Shown piece after piece: positions 24,673 through 32,269 of a stretch of 34,877 bases of DNA. This DNA comes from Candidatus Kapaibacterium sp. GTDB taxonomy: Bacteria > Bacteroidota > Ignavibacteria > Kapaibacteriales > Kapaibacteriaceae. Location: assembly GCA_018882585.1 (NCBI GenBank), contig VFFB01000014.1, forward strand, positions 1-34,877, given 5' to 3'. Made by a program: the position numbers and the translations under genes. The first letter of the stretch is position 1. Each line of letters starts with the position of its first letter. The notes below the pieces were generated by a model. The model did no database searches, was not told the origin of the DNA, and was given only the letters and a program-made list of their open reading frames with translations.

Positions 24673-25821
24673 ATGATCGACCTGTACGACCCACTGTCAC
24701 TCTACAACGTCATTGTCACGGCTGTACTGGCCGTGCTGGCCGGCATCACCACGTGGAACCTGTTCCGCTTTCAACGTCTGGCCAGGCGACCTCCAACACC
24801 GTCGGCTGATGCGCCTCGCGTATCTGTCATGGTCCCGGCACGGAACGAGGAGCGCTGCGTCGAGGCTTGCGTGACGTCGCTGTGTGAACTCGACTATCCG
24901 AATCTCGAGGTGTTGGTGCTTGACGATGGCTCGACCGATGCAACGCCAGCGATCCTGGCACGACTGGCAGCGCGCTATCCCGAGCGGTTGCGGGTCCTGC
25001 AAGGCACCTCCCTGCCCCCTGACTGGGTAGGAAAGTCATGGGCCTGCCATACACTTTCCCAGCATGCCACGGGCGACGTCTTGATCTTCACCGACGCGGA
25101 CACGGTGCATGGCCCCTTGATGGCGGCAGCCGCCGTCGATCAGCTGCAACGGGCTCGACTGGACATGTTCTCGATGATTCCGTACGAGGAGATGGAGACA
25201 TTCTTCGAGCATGCCGTGATCCCGATGGTTCACCTGCTCTACTTCGCCTATCTGCCCAACAACCTCATTCACGACAGTCCCCGCGTATCGGTATCGGCGG
25301 CCAACGGACAGTTCATGTGCTTCCGAAGAACGGCCTATGATGCCTGCGGAGGCCACACGGCAGTGCATGACTCCATGGTCGAAGACGTCTTCCTGGCCAA
25401 GGCGGCTAAACGTGCCGGCCTGCGCATTGCCTTGGTCGATGGAACGGCCCACGTGTCCTGCAGAATGTACACGTCGGCCCGCGCCGTTGTCCATGGCTTC
25501 TCCAAGAATTTCTTTCCCGCCACGAACTACAATCTGCCGCTAACGTTGTTCTTCATCGTCCACCTGTTGGCCCTGTACACTGCACCCGTTGCCATGTTGG
25601 CAGGGGGCGTTGCATGGCCGCTGCCCGTCGTCCAGCTTGCGCTGGCAGGCTACATGCGCCTGGCCATCGCCTTGCGCTGTCGGATGCCGCTTTGGCATGC
25701 CCTCCTGCAACCTGTCACGGCCGTCTTGGCCGCTGCGATAGGAGCGAACTCCATCCGCTGGGCATATTCATCAACTGGCCCTCGATGGAAGGGCCGCAGC
25801 TACGCTTTTCAACGACGGTGA
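24673..25821 (+). CDS. Membrane family 2 glycosyltransferase, carotenoid-glycosyltransferase-like
   Basis: The tracked ORF starts at 24337, but that part is antisense to the crtC-like gene. The ATG at 24673 preceded by AGGT begins a plausible protein of 382 aa. One membrane segment (about 10-30) precedes a GT-A catalytic domain with VPARNEE (about 53), DDGSTD (about 82), TDADT (about 139) and an acidic ED pair in HDSMVEDVFLAKAAKRAG (about 235). The C-terminus has about two to three membrane segments. The layout and overall feel resemble chlorobactene glucosyltransferase CruC and related carotenoid glycosyltransferases such as CrtQ, but generic membrane GT2 enzymes share these motifs. The divergent CrtC-like neighbour, which would create the hydroxyl acceptor, favours a carotenoid substrate (inference). 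Confidence 0.78.
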   Translation: MIDLYDPLSLYNVIVTAVLAVLAGITTWNLFRFQRLARRPPTPSADAPRVSVMVPARNEERCVEACVTSLCELDYPNLEVLVLDDGSTDATPAILARLAARYPERLRVLQGTSLPPDWVGKSWACHTLSQHATGDVLIFTDADTVHGPLMAAAAVDQLQRARLDMFSMIPYEEMETFFEHAVIPMVHLLYFAYLPNNLIHDSPRVSVSAANGQFMCFRRTAYDACGGHTAVHDSMVEDVFLAKAAKRAGLRIALVDGTAHVSCRMYTSARAVVHGFSKNFFPATNYNLPLTLFFIVHLLALYTAPVAMLAGGVAWPLPVVQLALAGYMRLAIALRCRMPLWHALLQPVTAVLAAAIGANSIRWAYSSTGPRWKGRSYAFQRR

Positions 25822-25823
25822 CC

Positions 25824-26225
25824 ATGGACAGACCCTCGACGTCGGAGCAGTGGATAGATCTGCTGCTGTTACGCACCACTGCGCCGGACTATGCCACGCA
25901 TCAGCCCTACTACACCACGGGCAGCATCGTCAGCGCGGCCATCGTGCGTGTGGCGCTCATAGGCATCGGTGGTATCGTGGCTCGACAGTACATCGACGGC
26001 GCCACGCTGTGGTATGCCGTGTTGTTTCTGATGTGGGCGCTGGGCGCCTACCCTGCGTATCGGCAGTACCAGGAGTTCAACACGAGGATCGACAAGATGT
26101 CGGAGGACACGCTATGTGGCAAATGCAGGTACTTCGACCCAACGAACCAGTTGTGCACCATTCTGGACGAACATGTGGTAGACGACATGCCGCCCTGCGA
26201 GGGTGAGGCCTGGGAACCGCGCTAG
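25824..26225 (+). CDS. Small two-helix membrane protein with a four-cysteine cytoplasmic tail
   Basis: I do not recognise this family. The ORF opens at 25614 inside the GT2 gene, but the ATG at 25824, two bases after the GT2 stop, gives a coherent 133-aa protein. Two membrane segments (about 30-55 and 62-82) are followed by a tail containing CGKCRYFDPTNQLC and PPCEGEAW, with spacing C-x2-C-x9-C-x13-C. Positive residues after the second helix (YRQYQEFNTRIDK) place the tail in the cytoplasm by the positive-inside rule. Four cysteines at this spacing could bind zinc or an iron-sulfur cluster. The CxxCxxF...C...C..W pattern recalls high-potential iron-sulfur proteins, although those are periplasmic. 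It is very likely co-transcribed with the GT2 gene. Confidence 0.7.
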   Translation: MDRPSTSEQWIDLLLLRTTAPDYATHQPYYTTGSIVSAAIVRVALIGIGGIVARQYIDGATLWYAVLFLMWALGAYPAYRQYQEFNTRIDKMSEDTLCGKCRYFDPTNQLCTILDEHVVDDMPPCEGEAWEPR

Positions 26226-26248
26226 CACATGTGACAGCCGTACGGAGT

Positions 26249-27616
26249 CTACTTGCGGGGTTGAATATCAGTTAGGACGTAGGCACCTGCAGGATCGACC
26301 ATGAACGTAAAGACCTGGTTGACCTTGTTCGTGTAGGTCCAGGTTTCGACGGCCCGCCCGTCCGATGACATGGACTTGGTGACGGACGTTGCAGGCCCAT
26401 GCAGGATGTAGATCTTGCCTCGGTCAGACTTTGCTCCGTCCGGCTCCTGGATCGAGCTGTAGGCGTAGAAGGCTGCATCCACCCGACGATAGTATTCGGC
26501 AAGGTGTTCGTTGAAGGTCGTTGCCGGCGTTGGATCATGCTTTCGCCAATAATCCATCAGACGCTCCCGACGTTCGGCATCGTTGCCATCGGTAATGTCG
26601 TCAAACTCCTGGTCTGTCAGCACGTAATTGCACAGTTCGATGGCATAGCCGGCATTTCGCAGCGATAGCGGCATCTTCTCCCAGTAAACTCTGAACGTCA
26701 GTCGGATCGTATCACCCTCGCCCCTTGGAATCACCTCCAGCGTGTAGGATGCAGGTACCATGCTGGTAACGGCGATCGGGATTCGGAGCAGAGCAGCTTC
26801 GGCGGTGCTGTTGCCGTGCACCAGCGACAGCAGTGGCCTATCGTTGCTGCTGCGGGCCGACACTACGGGGATGACGCCGGGTTCCGAACGGGCCTCGCCA
26901 CGCACGTCGCCAACACGCCACCATCGGATCTCGCGATCGCCCCATGGCTGCTGGCGGATCACGTAGTCGTACATGCGCGGACGAACGTCGCCAACCATCA
27001 TCAGGGCTACAACATCAGTTGGCTGGAAGGGCACATTGCCGTTGTTCACAAAGGGACGAAAGCTGTCCGTCTCGCCATTGGTTGCCGGTTCGGCAACAAT
27101 AGGCGGAGCAAGCATGCCTGCGGTCTTTGCCGCCCTGACAACCTTGATGGTGGGCAAGGTGATCTTGCGCTGTGTGCTTTCCTTGGTGGTCACAACTTCG
27201 AGGGTCACCTTGCGTTCGCCCGGCGGAGCCGTGAACGAGATCCATCCGTAGTGGAATGCCTTGCGCGCATTTGTCTCTTCGAACGTGTTGACGTAGGCTG
27301 TACCCGTCCACGGCAGACGCTGGCGGATCACGCCGATACCGTCGCGCACTTCGGCCGACACCTTCATGTCCGCCTTGAAGTTTCCGCCAATGTCATTCGG
27401 ATCGACCACCTTGGTGAATGTCAGCATGTCGTTCGACATCCGGAAGAATACGGTCACCGTGGCCGAGTCTCCGGATGACGTTGGCACAACGATGGCGTCG
27501 GCAAACAGCCGGTCGTCGGTATCCGCATACACGGTCTGCTGCTGTTGCACCCTGCGCTGCTGTGCCGACGCAGTCATGCCGAACATCAGAAGGGTGAGAA
27601 CGAAAAAGTACTTCAC
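26249..27616 (-). CDS. GWxTD-domain exported protein with altered signature
   Basis: A 455-aa protein starting with a signal peptide (MKYFFVLTLLMFGMTASA). The C-terminal third matches the GWxTD domain family of Bacteroidota/Chlorobiota: DYWRKHDPTPATTFNEHLAE, YYRRVDAAFYAYSS, then DRGKIYILHGPAT. The name-giving GWxTD motif is replaced by GAKSD (about residue 392). The N-terminal part is beta-rich with no clear motif. Members of this family are exported proteins of undefined role. The ATG overlaps the ruvX stop by 4 nt, so it is the last gene of the ispF unit. Its stop is 23 bp from the convergent four-cysteine protein gene. Confidence 0.82.
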   Translation of the reverse strand: MKYFFVLTLLMFGMTASAQQRRVQQQQTVYADTDDRLFADAIVVPTSSGDSATVTVFFRMSNDMLTFTKVVDPNDIGGNFKADMKVSAEVRDGIGVIRQRLPWTGTAYVNTFEETNARKAFHYGWISFTAPPGERKVTLEVVTTKESTQRKITLPTIKVVRAAKTAGMLAPPIVAEPATNGETDSFRPFVNNGNVPFQPTDVVALMMVGDVRPRMYDYVIRQQPWGDREIRWWRVGDVRGEARSEPGVIPVVSARSSNDRPLLSLVHGNSTAEAALLRIPIAVTSMVPASYTLEVIPRGEGDTIRLTFRVYWEKMPLSLRNAGYAIELCNYVLTDQEFDDITDGNDAERRERLMDYWRKHDPTPATTFNEHLAEYYRRVDAAFYAYSSIQEPDGAKSDRGKIYILHGPATSVTKSMSSDGRAVETWTYTNKVNQVFTFMVDPAGAYVLTDIQPRK

Positions 27617-28041
27617 GGTGCGTGCTCCTGCAGGAAATCTCGGAGTATGACGGCGGCGGCGACCTGATCTTTGACGCCCTTCTGTTGGCGGCGCTTCTTT
27701 GACATACCGCCCGAGCGCATGATCTCGTGTGCTCGCTGCGTCGAAAACGCCTCGTCCGTCTCCAGCACCTCAACACCGACGTGCGATCGAAGTTCCACGA
27801 TGAACTGCAGGCATCGCTCAATGATGGGCGAGGTGGTATCGTCGTGACGCCGAGGAACACCAACCACGATCATATCGATGCGGTCGTCGGCTACACGGCG
27901 TGTGATCGACGTCCACACGTTGTCGTCGTTCGGGATAACGGGCCGCGTCGAAACCACGATATGCAGTTCATCGCAGACGGCCACGCCAATGCGGGCATCG
28001 CCATAGTCAAGTGCCATGATGCGCTTACCACGATACGTCAT
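27613..28041 (-). CDS. ruvX: Putative pre-16S rRNA nuclease / Holliday junction resolvase-like (YqgF)
   Basis: YqgF/RuvX has an RNase H fold and acts in 16S rRNA 5' maturation; a resolvase role has also been proposed. The 142-aa protein has the expected acidic residues: the Asp in MALDYGDARIG, the Glu in VLETDEAFST, and the Asp in GVKDQVAAAVIL. DMIVVGVPRR and a basic SKKRRQQKG segment complete the pattern. The ATG at 28041 overlaps the histidine kinase stop in an ATGA, which supports it over the internal Met at 28017. Its own stop overlaps the GWxTD start. Confidence 0.93.
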   Translation of the reverse strand: MTYRGKRIMALDYGDARIGVAVCDELHIVVSTRPVIPNDDNVWTSITRRVADDRIDMIVVGVPRRHDDTTSPIIERCLQFIVELRSHVGVEVLETDEAFSTQRAHEIMRSGGMSKKRRQQKGVKDQVAAAVILRDFLQEHAP

Positions 28042-30338
28042 ACGGCATCCACCGTGGTTGGTTCGGCTGCATACTCGGCATTGCGCAGCCGGCCACCCTC
28101 CATGCCATGCGGGAAACGAAACACAACCTGGGTTCCTTCGCCGGGCTGACTGGTCACGCGCAGCGAGCCCTGATGCTGCTGCACCACGTGCTGCATGATC
28201 ATGGTGCCGATGCCGGTGCCACTGCCGTCGCTTGACGTGGTAAAGTAGGGCTTCATCATGCTTGCCATCGTGTCGGCATCCATGCCGACGCCGGAATCGC
28301 TGACCTTGATGTAGACATTCGAGCGATCAAACCAGGTGGCGATCTCGATGGTCCCCGGTTCGCCGCGAAGCGCCTTGATGCCATTCTCGATGGCATTACG
28401 CACGGCTCGCGAAACCTTGAGTCGATCGACCAGCATCATCGTTCCTCGCAGCTTCATCGAGAACGTCACATGCGGGAAGACCGACGGGTCGAACTCCTGC
28501 CGCAGGTCTGTACACAGTTCTGCCGAGTGCACCATCGTGCGGTGGAGACCTTCACTGCGGCCGACGCTTACCAGGTCACGGACGCGCTGGATGAGGATGC
28601 CCACCTGAAACAGAATGCGTCTGCGTCGCTCGGCATCGGCACCGGCACCACCATCCAGCTGTTCGGCATTCAACCTGATCGTTGAAAGATTTGTCTGCAT
28701 GTCGTGCGCCAATTGCGCCCAGTTCACCAGCCGACGCCGTTCGAGCGCCTCGGTAATGTCGACACCCGTGATCACGGCTCCGTTGTATCGGCCAAGGCCC
28801 GTGCGAAGCGGCACCGACGTGAACATGTACTCGCGCTGGACACCGGCATCATCGATCGTGACGCGGTCGGTCATGGACGTCTGGCCCGACTGCGACGCCG
28901 TGACGAAGTCGAGCAGGCCTCGTACACCGTCGTGCAAGGCGTAGCCGCGGAACAGTCGTCGCATGGGTACGTTTGCCGTGATGCCCAGAACGTCAGCGGC
29001 ACGTTCGTTCGTACGGAGGAGACGTCCGGTAGCATCGACGTGCAGCACCATACCGGAGCCGGGCAGCTCCATCATGGCGTCGATCAGACGCCGCTGACGC
29101 CGAATGCGCCGCCACAGAGCAAGCACTATCACGATGAGGGCAAGGGGCACGGCCACACCAAGAACGTCACGCACAAAGCGGAACGCCCACCAGAATGGCT
29201 GATCGACGCGTTCAAGAACAACGGCTCCGCGGGCATCACCAACAAACAGGAGTCCGGCCGGGGCCGAAACAACGTCGCTGCGTTCGCCGGCGAGCTGCAC
29301 GGTGTCGACGCTGGTGATCGAACCAAGGTGATCGACGGAGACGATGCCGGCATCCATGATGATCACGCAGCCAGCGTCGACCAGATGTAGCCGCAGCGGA
29401 CGTCCAAGGTCCGGCGGCAGCGCAGCCCTGTGGGTGACCGTTCGGCCGATGCCCAGCAACGGACTGAGCTCGACTGCATGACCGCTGCCGTACGGCTGGA
29501 TGGCATAGGCCACCGGTCCGGCCGATGATGGCGCCACGGCGAGCAGCGATGCAGCCACGTTGACCGTGGCGAACTGCGTGACCGATGTTTCGGGATTCAC
29601 GATCGTGATCTGCGTTCCGCGGGCGGCCTCGAGCGGCGTCAACACGACGAGTTCACGATCCAGTTCGACGATGGTTGCCGCATCGGCAACCGGAACGCTG
29701 GGTGCGATCCGTGCACGCATGAAGGTGTCGAGAACCGCAAGGTATCCAACGGGTCCGGCACGGTAGACGTATCCAAGACCGTACTGCCGTTGTCCCAGCA
29801 CCGAAAAGCCGCTCACTCCGCGCTCGACAAGGGTGACAGAACCTGTCGCAGGACCAAAGGTCCACAATGCGTCACCGGCAAGGACGCACACAAGGTCTCG
29901 GCGGGTGTCGCTGGCAAGCGTCACTCGTTCAGGGGCGGCCACGCCTGCACCCACAGCAGGTACATCTGTCTGCCGAATGACACCCAAGGTATCATCAAGC
30001 ACGACAAGTACGATGCCCTGCGCGCTCCGTGCTGCAACAACAAGACGTCCCCTGTGCACGATGGCTGCTCGCACGTCGGCACCCGGCAGTGCCGATGCCG
30101 TTACGCGCTGACGCTCATCCGTCACGAGCAGCGCCGGCCGGGCAGACTCCCACGCCGGACGCGGCTGTACGACGATCACATGTCCACGTTGCGACGGATG
30201 CGGCAACGCCGCGCCGCGCTCGATGGTCTGCACGCGTCGGTATGACACCGGATATGCCGCTTCAGCCATGACGTTTGTCAAGGTCAGCAGCAGCGCCATC
30301 GCCGTGATGATCGGTCTTATCGTGGTTGCAGCTCGCAT
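28038..30338 (-). CDS. Membrane sensor histidine kinase with extracytoplasmic propeller-like domain and PAS
   Basis: The best start is the ATG at 30338 (MRAATTIRPIITAMALLLTL), 22 nt inside the ispF end, giving 766 aa. After a signal peptide or first helix comes a ~350-residue beta-rich region with recurring short strands (VVAARSAQGIVLVVLDD, LVCVLAGDALWTFGPATG) that looks like a beta-propeller-type sensor. A membrane helix (about 388-412) leads to a PAS domain (~418-530), a dimerisation domain with the phospho-acceptor His in QLAHDMQTNLS (about 546), and an ATPase domain with NAIENG, DSGVGMD and GTGIGTMIM motifs. No receiver domain or response regulator is adjacent, so the partner is elsewhere. 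The input signal is unknown. Confidence 0.9.
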   Translation of the reverse strand: MRAATTIRPIITAMALLLTLTNVMAEAAYPVSYRRVQTIERGAALPHPSQRGHVIVVQPRPAWESARPALLVTDERQRVTASALPGADVRAAIVHRGRLVVAARSAQGIVLVVLDDTLGVIRQTDVPAVGAGVAAPERVTLASDTRRDLVCVLAGDALWTFGPATGSVTLVERGVSGFSVLGQRQYGLGYVYRAGPVGYLAVLDTFMRARIAPSVPVADAATIVELDRELVVLTPLEAARGTQITIVNPETSVTQFATVNVAASLLAVAPSSAGPVAYAIQPYGSGHAVELSPLLGIGRTVTHRAALPPDLGRPLRLHLVDAGCVIIMDAGIVSVDHLGSITSVDTVQLAGERSDVVSAPAGLLFVGDARGAVVLERVDQPFWWAFRFVRDVLGVAVPLALIVIVLALWRRIRRQRRLIDAMMELPGSGMVLHVDATGRLLRTNERAADVLGITANVPMRRLFRGYALHDGVRGLLDFVTASQSGQTSMTDRVTIDDAGVQREYMFTSVPLRTGLGRYNGAVITGVDITEALERRRLVNWAQLAHDMQTNLSTIRLNAEQLDGGAGADAERRRRILFQVGILIQRVRDLVSVGRSEGLHRTMVHSAELCTDLRQEFDPSVFPHVTFSMKLRGTMMLVDRLKVSRAVRNAIENGIKALRGEPGTIEIATWFDRSNVYIKVSDSGVGMDADTMASMMKPYFTTSSDGSGTGIGTMIMQHVVQQHQGSLRVTSQPGEGTQVVFRFPHGMEGGRLRNAEYAAEPTTVDAV

Positions 30339-30787
30339 ATGCAATACGCCTGTACGCCCTCGAGACGTCCCACAAACCCAACACGTTCGGACGTCGTGGC
30401 CTTCAGACTGACGCGTTCCACAGGCAGTCCACATAGCTCGGCGATGCGGTCGCGCATGGCCTGCTTGTAGGGCAGGATCTTGGGCCGTTCAAGAACAAGC
30501 GTCGCATCAAGATTCACCAGCGCGTAGCCGGCCTGGGTGATGATGTTCACGGCGTGTTCTACAAACTGACCACTCGGAGCGCCTTTCCAGCGCTGGTCGG
30601 TATCCGGAAAATGCTCTCCGATGTCGCCCATCGCGGCCGCTCCAAGTATCGCATCAACGATGGCATGCAGCAGCACATCGCCATCGCTGTGCGCCACCGT
30701 ACCGACGTCCGAGGCAATATCAATGCCCCCTAGGATCAGTGATTCGCCAGGCGCGAGTCGATGCACATCATATCCAAAACCTACCAT
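30317..30787 (-). CDS. ispF: 2-C-methyl-D-erythritol 2,4-cyclodiphosphate synthase
   Basis: IspF forms the cyclic diphosphate intermediate of the MEP isoprenoid pathway. The ATG at 30787 (MVGFGYDVHRLAPG) gives the usual 156 aa; the longer tracked start adds non-conserved residues. Zinc ligands are present in GYDVHRL and in the His of LLHAIVDAILGAAAMGDIGE. HFPDTD and the C-terminal VSLKATTSERVGFVGR are also typical. A TATTTTGGC box 27 bp upstream suggests its own promoter, in the 53-bp gap shared with xseA. It is the first gene of the minus-strand kinase-ruvX-GWxTD unit and overlaps the kinase start. Confidence 0.96.
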   Translation of the reverse strand: MVGFGYDVHRLAPGESLILGGIDIASDVGTVAHSDGDVLLHAIVDAILGAAAMGDIGEHFPDTDQRWKGAPSGQFVEHAVNIITQAGYALVNLDATLVLERPKILPYKQAMRDRIAELCGLPVERVSLKATTSERVGFVGRLEGVQAYCICELQPR

Positions 30788-30814
30788 CGTTTCATTTCTC
30801 GTGTTTGAGGATTC

Positions 30815-30823
30815 GCCAAAATA
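30815..30823 (-). promoter_or_regulatory. Putative -7 box of ispF (TATTTTGGC)
   Basis: On the minus strand TATTTTGGC lies 27 bp before the ispF ATG and matches TAnnTTTG with one change. It is within the 53-bp divergent gap between ispF and xseA. No convincing partner element is seen further upstream. Confidence 0.4.
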
Positions 30824-30840
30824 CGTGAGGTTTGCCACCT

Positions 30841-32085
30841 ATGCCTATCGATCCCACAGGAATTGAATCCGTCAGCGTCAGCGAACTGACGCACGCCATC
30901 CGAGCTCTGCTCACGGAAGGTATTGGTGACGTGATCGTCCAGGGCGAGATCTCGAACTTCAAGGCGCATTCAAGTGGCCATCGGTACTTCACGCTCAAGG
31001 ATGCCGACGCACAGATCGCCTGCGTGATGTGGCGTACACGATCGTTGGCAATCGTACCGCAGGACGGCATGCAGGTCATCCTGGGAGCCAGGCTCACCGT
31101 CTACCCTCCGCAGGGCAAGTATCAGCTGGACGTGACCTGGGTGCGTGCCTATGGCGTAGGTGCACTGCAACGCGTACTTGAGGAACGCAAGCGACTGTTT
31201 GCCGCCAGAGGATGGTTCGACTGGCAACGGAAGCGTCCCCTTCCTGAACTGCCAATGGTCATCGGTGTGGTCACATCGCCCACGGGAGCGGCATTGCAAG
31301 ACATCCTCCGCACCGTGGGTCTGCGATTCCCAGCCGCACGCATCATCGTCCGTCCGGCCCTCGTTCAAGGTCAGGGGGCAGCGGAAGACGTGGCGGCCGC
31401 CATTGAGGAACTGCAGGACAGCGAAGCAGACGTTCTGATCGTTGGTCGCGGCGGCGGTTCGATTGAAGATCTTTGGGCCTTCAACGAAGAAGTGGTCGCC
31501 GAGGCCATCATCAACTCTGCCATTCCGGTGATCAGTGCCGTTGGACACGAGACAGACGAGACGATCTCGGACCTCGTGGCTGACATGCGGGCCGCCACAC
31601 CCACACATGCTGCCGTCCTTGCCACGCCGGTGACTGTCGACGACCTTGTGTTCGGCATCGACGATGCGCGCATGCGCATGACGCGCAGCGTTGCCCGACG
31701 CATCGACGAGTTGCGGCAACTTGCTGGACGATTCACCGACGGCTCGACCCTGCGGCGTCTGCAAGAACGACTGCTCCAGCGGCAACAGCGCATCGATGAA
31801 CTCAGCAGCCGTTATCACCGAAGCATCCACACAACGATCGACCGTCTGTTGCGGCGTGTCGATCATCAGTCTGCCCTGCTAACAACCCTGCATCCCCTTG
31901 CACCACTGCGTCGCGGCTTTGCCGTGGTGGAACGCCAAGGCGTGGTACTGGCGCCGGCCGACGAGCTTCGCGACGGCGAACTGGTCACCGTGCGGCGGTA
32001 CCTGCAAACTGCCCAGGTGACGGTGACGGCAACCCAATCCCTTGCACAACCTGAAGGACCATCCGATGAAGAAACAGGAAGCTAA
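30841..32085 (+). CDS. xseA: Exodeoxyribonuclease VII large subunit
   Basis: XseA is the catalytic subunit of exonuclease VII, which degrades single-stranded DNA from both ends. The ATG at 30841 is preceded by GTGAGG at a 10-nt spacing; the tracked TTG at 30832 is too close to that site. The 414-aa protein has the N-terminal OB fold (GDVIVQGEISNFKAHSSGHR), then GVVTSPTGAALQDI, GRGGGSIEDLWAFNEE and the catalytic-core PVISAVGHETDET, followed by a long helical region that binds the small subunit. It overlaps xseB by 20 nt. Confidence 0.96.
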   Translation: MPIDPTGIESVSVSELTHAIRALLTEGIGDVIVQGEISNFKAHSSGHRYFTLKDADAQIACVMWRTRSLAIVPQDGMQVILGARLTVYPPQGKYQLDVTWVRAYGVGALQRVLEERKRLFAARGWFDWQRKRPLPELPMVIGVVTSPTGAALQDILRTVGLRFPAARIIVRPALVQGQGAAEDVAAAIEELQDSEADVLIVGRGGGSIEDLWAFNEEVVAEAIINSAIPVISAVGHETDETISDLVADMRAATPTHAAVLATPVTVDDLVFGIDDARMRMTRSVARRIDELRQLAGRFTDGSTLRRLQERLLQRQQRIDELSSRYHRSIHTTIDRLLRRVDHQSALLTTLHPLAPLRRGFAVVERQGVVLAPADELRDGELVTVRRYLQTAQVTVTATQSLAQPEGPSDEETGS

Positions 32086-32269
32086 ACCAGATGAGCGTCC
32101 GCTGGAGGAGCGGCTGAAACGACTCGAGGAGATCGCCAAGCTGCTGGACGTTGGCGATCGGCCACTGGACGAACAGCTGCGATTGTACAGCGAGGGAATG
32201 ACGTTGGCAGAAGCCTGTCGCGCCGAACTTGAACAGGCACAACTCAAGGTCGAAGAGCTGTCGAAGTAA
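32066..32269 (+). CDS. xseB: Exodeoxyribonuclease VII small subunit
   Basis: The ATG at 32066 (MKKQEAKPDE), with GAAGGA about 8 bases upstream, gives a 67-aa helical protein of normal XseB size, with LEERLKRLEEIAKLL and LDEQLRLYSEGMTLAEACRA. It forms the multimeric cap on XseA. It overlaps the xseA end by 20 nt. Its TAA is directly followed by the reverse-strand stop of gpsA, so the two genes abut tail to tail with no intergenic base. Confidence 0.93.
   Translation: MKKQEAKPDERPLEERLKRLEEIAKLLDVGDRPLDEQLRLYSEGMTLAEACRAELEQAQLKVEELSK

Noticed and set aside
30970-31866. 298-aa minus-strand ORF
   Set aside because: Antisense to xseA; no motifs.
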